A DNA stretch of 7,657 bases, taken from NCBI GenBank assembly GCA_937922175.1, contig CAKZUU010000068.1, positions 1 through 7,657 of the forward strand. Reading direction: 5' to 3'. A program made the position numbers and the translations under genes. The notes beneath the pieces are model-generated. The model did no database searches. It was not told the origin of the DNA and saw only the letters and a program-made list of their open reading frames with translations. The stretch comes from an uncultured Gemmataceae bacterium (GTDB taxonomy: Bacteria > Planctomycetota > Planctomycetia > Gemmatales > Gemmataceae). The stretch's first letter is position 1; each line of letters starts with the position of its first letter. This document shows, in pieces, positions 1 through 6,886 of the stretch.

Positions 1-102
1 TTCCGCGTCGGGGACCGCCATTTCGACTTCCTTGCCCTTGCTGTTGACGAACTTGATGCGAATTTGTTTTTTTGCATTCACGACGAGAGTGCCTTCAGCC
101 AT
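1..102 (-). CDS. Start of a fifth effector gene, probably a Cas7/RAMP subunit (partial)
   Basis: Only the first 34 codons lie in the window; the gene runs off the left edge. The ATG at 102 follows GGAGGT by 5 nt, and the start overlaps the end of csx19 by 8 bases, so it belongs to the same operon. The visible peptide begins MAEGTLVVNAKKQIRIKFVN and alternates short hydrophobic and charged residues, suggesting a small beta-rich N-terminus. There is no signal peptide. No diagnostic Cas7 motif is reached. The identity is inferred from position: type III-Dv effectors have Cas10, Cas7-Cas5-Cas11, Cas7-2x, Csx19 and a fifth Cas7 carrying an insertion (TIGR03986-like RAMP), and that is the one component not otherwise present here. 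A downstream accessory gene is the alternative. A run of seven A's lies in codons 10-12. Confidence 0.6.
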   Translation of the reverse strand, partial: MAEGTLVVNAKKQIRIKFVNSKGKEVEMAVPDAE

Positions 103-673
103 GGGCCACCTCCAATTTCATCAGCCGTTCGTCAAACACCATCGCGTTGCCGTGTTCCGCCTCGACGATGTATTCCACGCTGTGCAATAAAACACGTTGA
201 CCATTCCCTACGTTCGGAATCGGCACCCTCAATGAACCGATCTGGGCCGTCGCCAACTCGCTCCAGCCGTTGTTGCTCACCATCTGTCCTGTGCCTTCTC
301 CCCAAAGGAGATACGTTTGCGGCAATTGGCCGATGATATCTTCCCGCTCTGCACAGTTCCAACCTTCGAGGTTTGCAAGACATTTTTGCTCAGTTAGTAT
401 GGCAGTTCGAGGAGAGGTATGGGCACTCGGAGCATCCAGCCAGCGGAGTTCGGCCGTCTCGCAAAACACACGCGCCTCGAACACGCCGCCGATGTCCACC
501 GGCTGGCCGTCGAAGGCTCGCAATGTCGCTTCGTCAAAGGTCGCCAGTTCGCAACTTTGGGGTGTGTAGAGAATCGCTGTTGCGCCGTTCTGACCGATGA
601 CTCGTGTAAACGCCGACAATGCATCCGCCAGCGAGAGATTTTGCCCGGTGTAGACGAAGAGTGTGGCACTCAT
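95..673 (-). CDS. csx19: Csx19 family type III-D CRISPR-associated protein
   Basis: This 192-residue soluble protein matches the Csx19 (TIGR03984) pattern as I recall it. It has an N-terminal alpha/beta part with ILYTP (residues 34-38), then EARVF (66-70) followed by ELRWL (75-79), then YLLWGEGTG (121-129), IGSLRVPIP (145-153), VEYIVE (166-171) and GNAMVFDERL (175-184). The size is usual for the family. Csx19 is an accessory subunit of type III-D effectors with no known enzymatic motif, and none is seen here. The reading frame stays open upstream to about 1144 inside the double-Cas7 gene, but the ATG at 673 is chosen because it sits 6 nt after AGGAGGT and overlaps the upstream stop as ATGA. 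That stop overlap suggests coupled translation. The next gene starts 8 bases before this one ends. The family call rests on motif memory, not on an alignment. Confidence 0.78.
   Translation of the reverse strand: MSATLFVYTGQNLSLADALSAFTRVIGQNGATAILYTPQSCELATFDEATLRAFDGQPVDIGGVFEARVFCETAELRWLDAPSAHTSPRTAILTEQKCLANLEGWNCAEREDIIGQLPQTYLLWGEGTGQMVSNNGWSELATAQIGSLRVPIPNVGNGQRVLLHSVEYIVEAEHGNAMVFDERLMKLEVAHG
108..113 (-). promoter_or_regulatory. Ribosome binding site GGAGGT of the leftmost gene, inside csx19
   Basis: GGAGGT lies 5 nt before the ATG at 102. It is read in frame by csx19 as part of Leu-Glu-Val near its C-terminus. The layout is almost identical to the site before the double-Cas7 gene (same hexamer, same 5-nt spacer), which supports both start calls. 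Confidence 0.7.
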
Positions 674-2208
674 GCAGGCACCTCCTGATTCTGCGTGACC
701 CACTGCTGCCAGGCAGAGTTCAGGTTGGAGGGAAGGTCGGTCAGTCTGCCGTCCTGCAAACGGATGTCGCATAGACCCGCGAGAGCCTCGTCCAAGTCGT
801 GACCTTGAACCTCCAGGCTGGTCACTTGAACCGTCCCCATGCCACGATGCGTGGCAAAACCGAGCGGCAGACGGCCGTTGGCCAGGTCGCGGATGACCAA
901 TAACAGCAAAGCGATGGCAGGCAATCGCAGATTCTCTGGCAACCGCTGCAAATTGACTTCCAGGGTCAGCGGCTCCCACTCGGTGCGATGCGGTTCGAGT
1001 ACCGAGTACAGCATGCTTTCCGCGGCCGACCCGAGCCAGCGGTCGATCGCGACGTGGTACGCTTGCGACCAAGGTTGAAGGCCGGCAGCGGACAAGGCTT
1101 GTCGAAGTTGCCCGTCGTCGGACGCCGCCTGGATGGCTTGCCACTGCATGACGGTGAGCCGGTGTTGACCGAAGCAGTCAATCACGCCCAGCGCACCGAG
1201 GCCGGGCAACCAGCTTCGCTTGTCATCTGCTGCAACTCGCTCGCCCCGTTGGCCGAATAGGTCGTTGACCAGTTCGACTCCAACGGCATCAAGAAACTTT
1301 TGTCTGCCTAGACCGCCGAGCCATTTCGGGCCGGTTTCACCGCGAACCGTTCGCACGATGCGTTCGGCCTGGCTGCGGAATGCGCCCTTGATGGAACTGC
1401 CCGGTAAGACCAGCGACACCTGCCCGTCGCAGCCGCTGACCAACGGCATTGTGTCGGCCGCGATGCCGTCGAAGCCCGCCTTGACCATCAACGGCCCGAC
1501 CGGCTTCCACTGGATCGTGATTGTCAGTCGTGGTCGCTTTTGAACGAGATAGGCTTGTCTCGCCGCATCGATGTCTGCCTGCGAAACAACGGCCCCGTTC
1601 GCTTGTCGCAACGTAGCCAAGATGCCTTGCCGAGTGCCAAAGATTTGCTCGGTCAGCATGGCATCGATCAGCCTCACATGCCCCAATCCGCGGGTCTTAG
1701 CTGCACCGAGGCGAACCTCGCCTGCTTCCAGTGCCAGTTTGAGTGCGTCAAGCATCGCCAGAGCTTGATGTCGCATCTCCTGCTGTGCAATCTCCACTGT
1801 GATATGGAGCTTCAGTTTTGTGCCGCGCGGCAGGATGGCCCGGTCGTACTTGATGTGTTCGGCTGCTGAACCATATTCCCGATCGATGCCCACGTGATCG
1901 CGGACTTCGACTACCACCGTATCACTATCCTCGATCACGGCATCATCGACCACGACGAATGACGCATGGCCACGATCATCGCGTTGATAGCCCCACAGTT
2001 CATCAATGACGCTCTCGCCGAAGAGCCGCTCGGCCAATTCCCGCAACGCTCCGGCCAGACTCGTGCCGGGAACGTACAGTTGTCCAGCACCATCGCGGGC
2101 CAGCGGCAGGTCGGTATCGACATCTTCTCCGTGGCCGCCCACATGAAGTGGGGATTGAGTGACCAAGGCCCCACAGAGATGAAGCCGGCTGAAGATGTTA
2201 CGCGCCAC
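670..2208 (-). CDS. Cas7-2x: double Cas7 (RAMP) subunit of a type III-D effector
   Basis: The protein is 512 residues from a GTG at 2208, chosen over an ATG at 2250 because GGAGGT stands 5 nt before the GTG and nothing similar precedes the ATG. It holds two Csm3-like Cas7 domains in tandem. Domain 1 (about 5-190) has SPLHVGG (19-25), Asp33 in TDLPL, VPGTSLAGALR (46-56), LFG (62-64), the HVGIDREYG segment (105-113) and the glycine-rich loop GEVRLGAAKTRGLG (163-176). Domain 2 (about 225-470) has Asp252 in ADTMPLV, LPGSSIKGAFR (268-278) and the loop GRLPLGFATHRGMG (445-458). Asp33 and Asp252 align with Csm3 Asp33, the RNase residue, so two target-RNA cuts are predicted. Domain 2 has lost the H-x-G-G of its first strand (LMVKAG instead). 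The gene overlaps its upstream neighbour by 11 bases and csx19 by 4. Cas7 domains bind crRNA and cut paired target RNA; the assignment to this exact subunit rests on the tandem layout and neighbours. Confidence 0.85.
   Translation of the reverse strand: MARNIFSRLHLCGALVTQSPLHVGGHGEDVDTDLPLARDGAGQLYVPGTSLAGALRELAERLFGESVIDELWGYQRDDRGHASFVVVDDAVIEDSDTVVVEVRDHVGIDREYGSAAEHIKYDRAILPRGTKLKLHITVEIAQQEMRHQALAMLDALKLALEAGEVRLGAAKTRGLGHVRLIDAMLTEQIFGTRQGILATLRQANGAVVSQADIDAARQAYLVQKRPRLTITIQWKPVGPLMVKAGFDGIAADTMPLVSGCDGQVSLVLPGSSIKGAFRSQAERIVRTVRGETGPKWLGGLGRQKFLDAVGVELVNDLFGQRGERVAADDKRSWLPGLGALGVIDCFGQHRLTVMQWQAIQAASDDGQLRQALSAAGLQPWSQAYHVAIDRWLGSAAESMLYSVLEPHRTEWEPLTLEVNLQRLPENLRLPAIALLLLVIRDLANGRLPLGFATHRGMGTVQVTSLEVQGHDLDEALAGLCDIRLQDGRLTDLPSNLNSAWQQWVTQNQEVPA
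680..686 (-). promoter_or_regulatory. Ribosome binding site AGGAGGT of csx19
   Basis: AGGAGGT lies 6 nt upstream of the ATG at 673, inside the last codons of the double-Cas7 gene, which ends Gln-Glu-Val-Pro-Ala. It decides the csx19 start against the long upstream extension of the same frame. Confidence 0.75.
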
Positions 2209-4573
2209 GGCCCACCTCCAGTTCTCGCTTATGGGCGCGAATGCAGGCATCGAAGAACATGCGGACGGCCAAGGCCCAGAGTTCTTGTCGAAGCTCGGCG
2301 TGTGCGTTCTCGGTGAGCGTGGGCCAACCGTCGGTTTTGATGATGTCCCAAATGCGAGTGTCCGATTCGATCAAGGCTTTCACTTTATCAATGGACGGCC
2401 ACTTGTCCTTTCGGCGTTTGTTGTCCGCGAGGTGATCGAGCCAACTAATGACTTGCGGCCGGTCGTTGACACGACGCAACATCCCGAGTTGCCCGCGCAA
2501 GCCGCCGAGTTGGCTCATCGGCGGTTTCCCTTGTTCGCCTTTGGCCTCCCAGCCAAGTTCGTTTTTCCGGTTCTGGGCGGAGTTCGCAAATTCCAAGCAG
2601 GCTCGGCGGATCTCTTGCTTCCAGCAATCGCGCTCGATCCGGCGAGCAAATGGCGATACGGGGTCATTGCTTGAAATCGGTGAAACTTCAGGGACTATTT
2701 CGATCGTGTCGGCGTTTGCTGATTCAGCTTTCGGTTGTTGGCTCAACGCCTCTGCAACGAAGGGGTGATTGAAACTAACCTGGCCATACCCCTCGGCCGT
2801 GCGATGACCGACGCCGCCCATTTCCAGCTCCGCGAGCCGATGAGGATCGATTTGGCCGGACACGACTTTGAAGACAAAACAAGATCCCGCTTGGATGCCA
2901 ACGAGCGACGGCCTGGGCAGCTTCCATTTGCCGTGCCACGATTCACGCCGGCTCGTTCGGCTTACTGCGGAGATAATGGCGGAATCACATGAGTATTCCA
3001 ATTTGCACTCGAGCCGTCGTTCGAGTTCTCTTACCAAGGCATCGATACTCGAATCATATTGCAGCCGCTCATTGCGCAGCAAACAATCGGACAACAGCCA
3101 GACATAGAGGAAGGGCGGCGACTTCGGCTCTGGACTCTTCGGGGAGGATATGCTCGAGGGTTCTCCGACGTGCAGTTCGACGAAACCATAGTCGTCTCGA
3201 CTTGATCGCCCCAACGAGATGCGGCCCTGCAACTTCTTTTGCCAGCCTGGGGGGAGATCCTTCACCAACGATTGCCGCACCCTGAGTTCGCTCCGCAGAT
3301 AAACGGGTGCTGCCTCGCACCCCGATGCAATGGCCTCGTAGGTGTATACTCCGCCAACGTCTTCAGTAGGACGCTGCACCTCATCGCACACGGTGTTATG
3401 CGTCCGACTCATCGTGACAACCTTGACAACTCGCACCGTCTGCGGTTGCGCCTGCGGATTGACATAACCACCACGGACTGGTTTGAACTGTTGTTCGTGT
3501 GAATTGGCTTCCTCCATTCGGTTGACTAAGACCAGGTTCTCTCCCATCACAGTTTTTGGTTCCGCCCAGGTCTTCGGGACAGGCCAGCTTCGCTTCTGAT
3601 CGACCTCCAGCGTTGCATTCAACACACAGAGTTCGCCACGGCGGATCGGCTCAAGAGGAGGGAAAAATTGATTGATCACGCGACAGATATGAGGCAGCAG
3701 CGACGTACCGGGTAAGTAATCTAATGTTTCGATGACATTGCCCACTGTGCGATCGGATGCGACGAGGGGACTAAGCAATTTCAATCGTAAGGGCACGATG
3801 ACCCAATGATCATTTTCCGGTGCCGGAGGAGGCAAAGGAATGCTCGCGCTGACCGAATGATCGGCCTTCCAATCCGGCGGGACGAGGTTTTCGTTCAACC
3901 ACGCGATCGCTTCATCTGGCGCCGCGTCGGTGATATTTAGGCGGCATCGTCCATGACCTCGGCGACGTTTACCGCCGAGCCGTTCGACCAACTGGGCCGA
4001 CGCAATCAAAAGTGCGCTGGCCAGTTTCCTCGTGGTTTCGTCTTCGAGCGGTAAATGACAATCCGCTTCAAGGATGATTCCTTTACGAACGACTTCCTCG
4101 AAGCGAAGAAAGTCGGTTTGGGCGGAGCCGCTCCGGCGGTCGATCTTGACGCCGGGTTTGATGAAAGTCAGCGCTTGACGAAGCAGTGGCTGATGGGCGA
4201 GGCACTGGCGCAAGGCAGGTGAAAGACGCGCCGATTTGATTTCAAGTGTGGCCCCCAGAGGCTGGGCCGTCGGTTCGTGATGTCGGCCTGACGGATCCCT
4301 GTGTTGAAGTGTAGGCTGACTGCCGAAAAGATAATCGACCAGCTTCGACCACTTCCCAACATGGCCATCGTCGAGTCCGCGACACAGACGTTCGCACGCA
4401 TCACGCCAGATGCCACGGAGTGTCTTCGCCGGTACGAAGGGAAGACCGTCGGCGTCACGAACGATCAGGGCATCCACGTTACCGGGTCTCCCCATTCCAG
4501 AACCAACGTGCCAGTCCGATTCCATTGTCAATCGGATGCTGAACCATTCCGGCAACGGCCACTGTTTGCTCAT
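2198..4573 (-). CDS. csx10: Csx10-like Cas7-Cas5-Cas11 fusion of a type III-D effector
   Basis: The 791-residue soluble protein shows three parts. Part 1 (1-225) is a Cas7/RAMP domain with WHVGSG (21-26), Asp34 in NVDALIVRD, FVPAKTLRG (46-54), LFGS (82-85) and the loop LGGKRRRGHG (199-208). Asp34 aligns with the Csm3 RNase aspartate. A proline-rich linker follows (245-255). Part 2 (about 258-605) is a Csx10/Cas5-like RAMP with LLSPLVASD (266-274), ETLDYLPGTSL (282-292), AGSCFVF (562-568) and the loop GGVGHRTAEGYG (586-597). After an acidic, Ser/Pro-rich linker (610-640), part 3 (about 640-785) is predicted helical, with SQLGGLRGQLGMLR (687-700), and is inferred to act as the Cas11 small subunit. 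Csx10 proteins often carry a similar SQLG-LR tail, so part 3 might simply be the family's normal C-terminus. The start (ATG, GGGAGG 7 nt upstream) overlaps the Cas10 stop as ATGA. The length and domain order match the III-Dv fusion subunit. Confidence 0.82.
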   Translation of the reverse strand: MSKQWPLPEWFSIRLTMESDWHVGSGMGRPGNVDALIVRDADGLPFVPAKTLRGIWRDACERLCRGLDDGHVGKWSKLVDYLFGSQPTLQHRDPSGRHHEPTAQPLGATLEIKSARLSPALRQCLAHQPLLRQALTFIKPGVKIDRRSGSAQTDFLRFEEVVRKGIILEADCHLPLEDETTRKLASALLIASAQLVERLGGKRRRGHGRCRLNITDAAPDEAIAWLNENLVPPDWKADHSVSASIPLPPPAPENDHWVIVPLRLKLLSPLVASDRTVGNVIETLDYLPGTSLLPHICRVINQFFPPLEPIRRGELCVLNATLEVDQKRSWPVPKTWAEPKTVMGENLVLVNRMEEANSHEQQFKPVRGGYVNPQAQPQTVRVVKVVTMSRTHNTVCDEVQRPTEDVGGVYTYEAIASGCEAAPVYLRSELRVRQSLVKDLPPGWQKKLQGRISLGRSSRDDYGFVELHVGEPSSISSPKSPEPKSPPFLYVWLLSDCLLRNERLQYDSSIDALVRELERRLECKLEYSCDSAIISAVSRTSRRESWHGKWKLPRPSLVGIQAGSCFVFKVVSGQIDPHRLAELEMGGVGHRTAEGYGQVSFNHPFVAEALSQQPKAESANADTIEIVPEVSPISSNDPVSPFARRIERDCWKQEIRRACLEFANSAQNRKNELGWEAKGEQGKPPMSQLGGLRGQLGMLRRVNDRPQVISWLDHLADNKRRKDKWPSIDKVKALIESDTRIWDIIKTDGWPTLTENAHAELRQELWALAVRMFFDACIRAHKRELEVGRGA
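2214..2219 (-). promoter_or_regulatory. Ribosome binding site GGAGGT deciding a GTG start
   Basis: GGAGGT, a 5-nt spacer and GTG at 2208. The site is encoded within Leu-Glu-Val near the end of the upstream Cas7-Cas5-Cas11 gene. It places the start of the double-Cas7 gene 14 codons downstream of the first in-frame ATG (2250). Confidence 0.7.
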
Positions 4574-6150
4574 ACATGCCCCTCCCAGAATTCGGCGGTG
4601 TCAATGGCATCCAGCAGCGCCGTGCGTCGCTCTTTACCCTCGATCCAGAAGAGTGAGTCGTTTTCCGTGTCGCCGAGGAGACGATCCAGTCCCTCGCTTC
4701 GATATCGTTCTAACACCAATCCTAACCGTGCATCGGCGGCAGCATGTCCCAGGAACAACCCTTCGCGAAGTTCGTGAAGCATGCTGTTAGGTAGCCGGTG
4801 GCGACCTTCGTCATCCCGGGCGCGAATCGCAGCAATGCGACAGGCCAAATCCGACCAACGGCGATGAATCGGCCCTTGTTCAGCGGTGACGACATACGGC
4901 CGAGCGACCAAATGTGTCTTGCCATTGTCCACGGTCAACTCGCGGCGGATGCGACCAAGATGCGGGCCGCTAGCGTCGTAAAGAATGTGGTAGTCGATCG
5001 CAGACAGCGGATTGTTAGGATTTTTCTTCGCAACGTTCTTCGCCGATTTCAGTAATTCCTCCGCCAGTTGATACCCGGCGAAGAAGGGAAAGTGCGGCTT
5101 GACGATGGCGATGCCGGCGCAACATGTCACACCGTTTTTGAGAATGGTGTTGATCGCTGGGTGCTGACTCGTTTCCTCTTCGAAGCAGTCGATGAATTTC
5201 TTGGTGAACTGCAACGCTTGCCGTCCATCGCAGACCACCGTCAGGTCGTCGCCGCCGAGAACGAGCGGGACGATCGGTGTGATGTTACCCTTCGCATGAA
5301 AAACAGCCAAGGACCGGCAGAAGGCTCTCTCAGTGCATTCGTCGAGAGCCATGGAGAAGGCCCGCAGCTTGGTGATATAGTCGCCATTGTCGGATGTGTT
5401 GGCAATTTTGTCGAAGCTTAGAAATACTTGCCCCAGCCCGTTGCCATCCGCGTGCACGATTGCAACCCAGTCGCAGCCGAGTTGTTCAAGCTCAGCAGTG
5501 GCGTCTGGCAGATTCGCGCTGGACTCATGGTGTCTCAAAATATTGTCCAGACGCTCCTTCCATTGCTCCCGAGCAAGTATTTTGGCAAACGTTGGCGCGG
5601 AGTATTCTCGCAGTTGTTCGGAGGGCAAACCATCGCGGCCGCCGGCGGTTCGTTGGGCGGGAAAACCACTGCTGGCACACTCAGCGATGATCGGGAGTCG
5701 TGGAAATCGACTTGCTGGACCAGGTAGCATGGACCGGACCACCTCGAACTGCCTGTGAATCTCGCCAATTATCTGATGCAGTGAGACTTTCTCGAGATCA
5801 AAATCCTTGCTCACCACGCCATGCACTTCGAGGCCTGGTGCTTCCCGCAACGATCGCAGGGTCACTGCCCGGACAATCTCCCGGCCGATCGCCGCATCCT
5901 TCACCAGCAACAACGCTTTGCCGGAAACAGCCAAAATCACCTCGACGGGATTCTGACTGCTGATCGCTGGATAGTTGGTAGGATCGCCGGGATTCGCCGG
6001 AGTCGCACCTCCTACCCCTTGCACGGCATCCAATACGAAGCGCGTGCCGACCCGTGCCGTCAATTCGGATGCCCCGACATTCTCACGCAGCTTGTTCGTG
6101 GCAAAAATGTAGTTCTGATTGCTGCTGGTTTCGATTAACACTCCATTCAT
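4570..6150 (-). CDS. cas10: Cas10 large subunit, GGDD palm, HD-less, type III-D
   Basis: This 526-residue protein is the signature subunit of a type III effector. The N-terminal palm-like region contains NQNYIFATNKLRENVGASEL (11-30), typical of Cmr2/Cas10 proteins. The second palm has HADGNGLG (233-240, Asp235) and the polymerase motif GGDD (299-302), followed by the usual CAGIAIVKPHFPF segment (344-356). The remainder (about 425-526) is a helical C-terminal domain. In the family, GGDD palms make cyclic oligoadenylate from ATP when target RNA is bound; intact GGDD predicts the same here. There is no N-terminal HD nuclease domain and the protein starts directly at the palm, so it is shorter than most Csm1/Cmr2. 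No CxxC pairs of the inter-palm zinc ribbon are seen. It is the first gene of the operon, with GGAGG 10 nt before the ATG. A weak -10-like CATAAT (6244-6249) lies upstream. Confidence 0.92.
   Translation of the reverse strand: MNGVLIETSSNQNYIFATNKLRENVGASELTARVGTRFVLDAVQGVGGATPANPGDPTNYPAISSQNPVEVILAVSGKALLLVKDAAIGREIVRAVTLRSLREAPGLEVHGVVSKDFDLEKVSLHQIIGEIHRQFEVVRSMLPGPASRFPRLPIIAECASSGFPAQRTAGGRDGLPSEQLREYSAPTFAKILAREQWKERLDNILRHHESSANLPDATAELEQLGCDWVAIVHADGNGLGQVFLSFDKIANTSDNGDYITKLRAFSMALDECTERAFCRSLAVFHAKGNITPIVPLVLGGDDLTVVCDGRQALQFTKKFIDCFEEETSQHPAINTILKNGVTCCAGIAIVKPHFPFFAGYQLAEELLKSAKNVAKKNPNNPLSAIDYHILYDASGPHLGRIRRELTVDNGKTHLVARPYVVTAEQGPIHRRWSDLACRIAAIRARDDEGRHRLPNSMLHELREGLFLGHAAADARLGLVLERYRSEGLDRLLGDTENDSLFWIEGKERRTALLDAIDTAEFWEGHV
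4581..4586 (-). promoter_or_regulatory. Ribosome binding site GGGAGG of the Cas7-Cas5-Cas11 gene
   Basis: GGGAGG lies 7 nt before the ATG at 4573, inside the last codons of cas10 (Trp-Glu-Gly-His-Val-stop). With the ATGA overlap this points to coupled translation. Confidence 0.65.
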
Positions 6151-6160
6151 GAAAAAAATG

Positions 6161-6165
6161 CCTCC
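6161..6165 (-). promoter_or_regulatory. Ribosome binding site GGAGG of cas10
   Basis: GGAGG stands 10 nt before the ATG at 6150, separated by a T-rich spacer containing seven consecutive T's. The spacing is longer than at the other genes of the operon (5-7 nt), so initiation on the first gene may be weaker than on the coupled ones. That is inference. Confidence 0.55.
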
Positions 6166-6373
6166 GTTTCTTCATTTGCCCAGCCAAACATTACACGTCT
6201 GTGAGTAGGCGGGTCGTCGTCTCCTCTGTTGTCTCTTTCGTGTATTATGGTCCTCACAATCGTAACTCCGAGCGAACACATATATCGTGTCCTAAGAACG
6301 AGGGATCGAAACATTTGTCGGTCCCACCCGTACTTTGATAGGGTCTGTCGCTGTTGTCCACAGGGTAACTTTC

Positions 6374-6406
6374 AAAAATAAAAAGGTCAGAGGACGGGCT
6401 GGTCCT
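6374..6406 (-). terminator. Weak intrinsic-terminator-like hairpin between brxL and cas10
   Basis: On the minus strand AGGAC (6406-6402) and GTCCT (6395-6391) form a 5-bp stem with a 6-nt loop. After 6 unpaired bases comes a T-rich tract, TTTTTATTTTT (6384-6374). Its position is right for ending transcription from brxL before the cas operon. The stem is short and the T tract is not directly adjacent, so the call is tentative. Confidence 0.3.
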
Positions 6407-6480
6407 TAGTAACTGTTTATCGTTCGTCGTTCCATGGCAGGCAATCGCGGATTGACAGTTCGAGATCATTAAACAGACCT

Positions 6481-6510
6481 CCAGCTGACGCAACTGGTGT
6501 GGCACAGTTG
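6481..6510. repeat. Two interleaved inverted repeats upstream of cas10
   Basis: CCAGCTG ACG CAACTGG (6481-6497) is a 7-bp inverted repeat with one mismatch. Its right arm overlaps a perfect 6-bp inverted repeat, CAACTG with CAGTTG (6491-6496 and 6505-6510, 8-nt loop). The two structures are mutually exclusive in a single strand. They could be an operator, an RNA switch or chance; nothing in the sequence decides, and they lie some 330 bp upstream of the cas10 start. Confidence 0.25.
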
Positions 6511-6886
6511 GGTTTTCAATTTCTGTCATCGTGAGGTAGTTGGATACGAAATCGAACGAAACGATTGGGTGAACCATTAGGTCTGAACCCATTCTTCCGT
6601 CTCGACATACAGCGGCCAGCTGTGCGAGTCGAAAGATTCGCACCAATTCGAATGCCAACAGCCGGATTTCCACTATTGAGTTGTACGAGGCGACGATCTT
6701 TTCAATGACAGACGGTGCCCGCCTTGGCAGCCAGACGAGTTCGCGGTCGTGGGTCTATTCCTTCAGGTGCCGGTTTTCGATGTCGTTGGTCCCGCGCCGA
6801 CAAGAATCGAGGGAACGATCGAGAGGCGACACCGGAAAATGAGGGATACATGCTCCAGAATCGCTTTGGGTGCTGCCAGGAGCGCT

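Noticed and set aside
674..1144. Upstream extension of the csx19 frame, adding 157 residues
   Set aside because: It lies entirely inside the double-Cas7 gene, is Arg/Ser/His-rich like an out-of-frame translation, and the ATG at 673 has a strong ribosome site and ATGA overlap.
2209..2250. ATG at 2250 as start of the double-Cas7 gene
   Set aside because: No ribosome site before it; the GTG at 2208 has GGAGGT at 5 nt, matching the other junctions of the operon.
4301..4790. Overlapping plus-strand open frames of 126-158 codons
   Set aside because: They are antisense to the well-supported Cas7-Cas5-Cas11 and Cas10 genes and lack protein-like motifs.
5700..6150. HD nuclease domain at the N-terminus of Cas10
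   Set aside because: The first 150 residues contain no His-Asp pair in a Cas10 HD context; they match the first palm region instead.
6254..6673. 139-codon minus-strand frame starting with GTG
   Set aside because: No ribosome site, no recognisable motif, mixed third-position composition, and it runs through the terminator-like hairpin and likely promoter region. A small unknown gene cannot be fully excluded.
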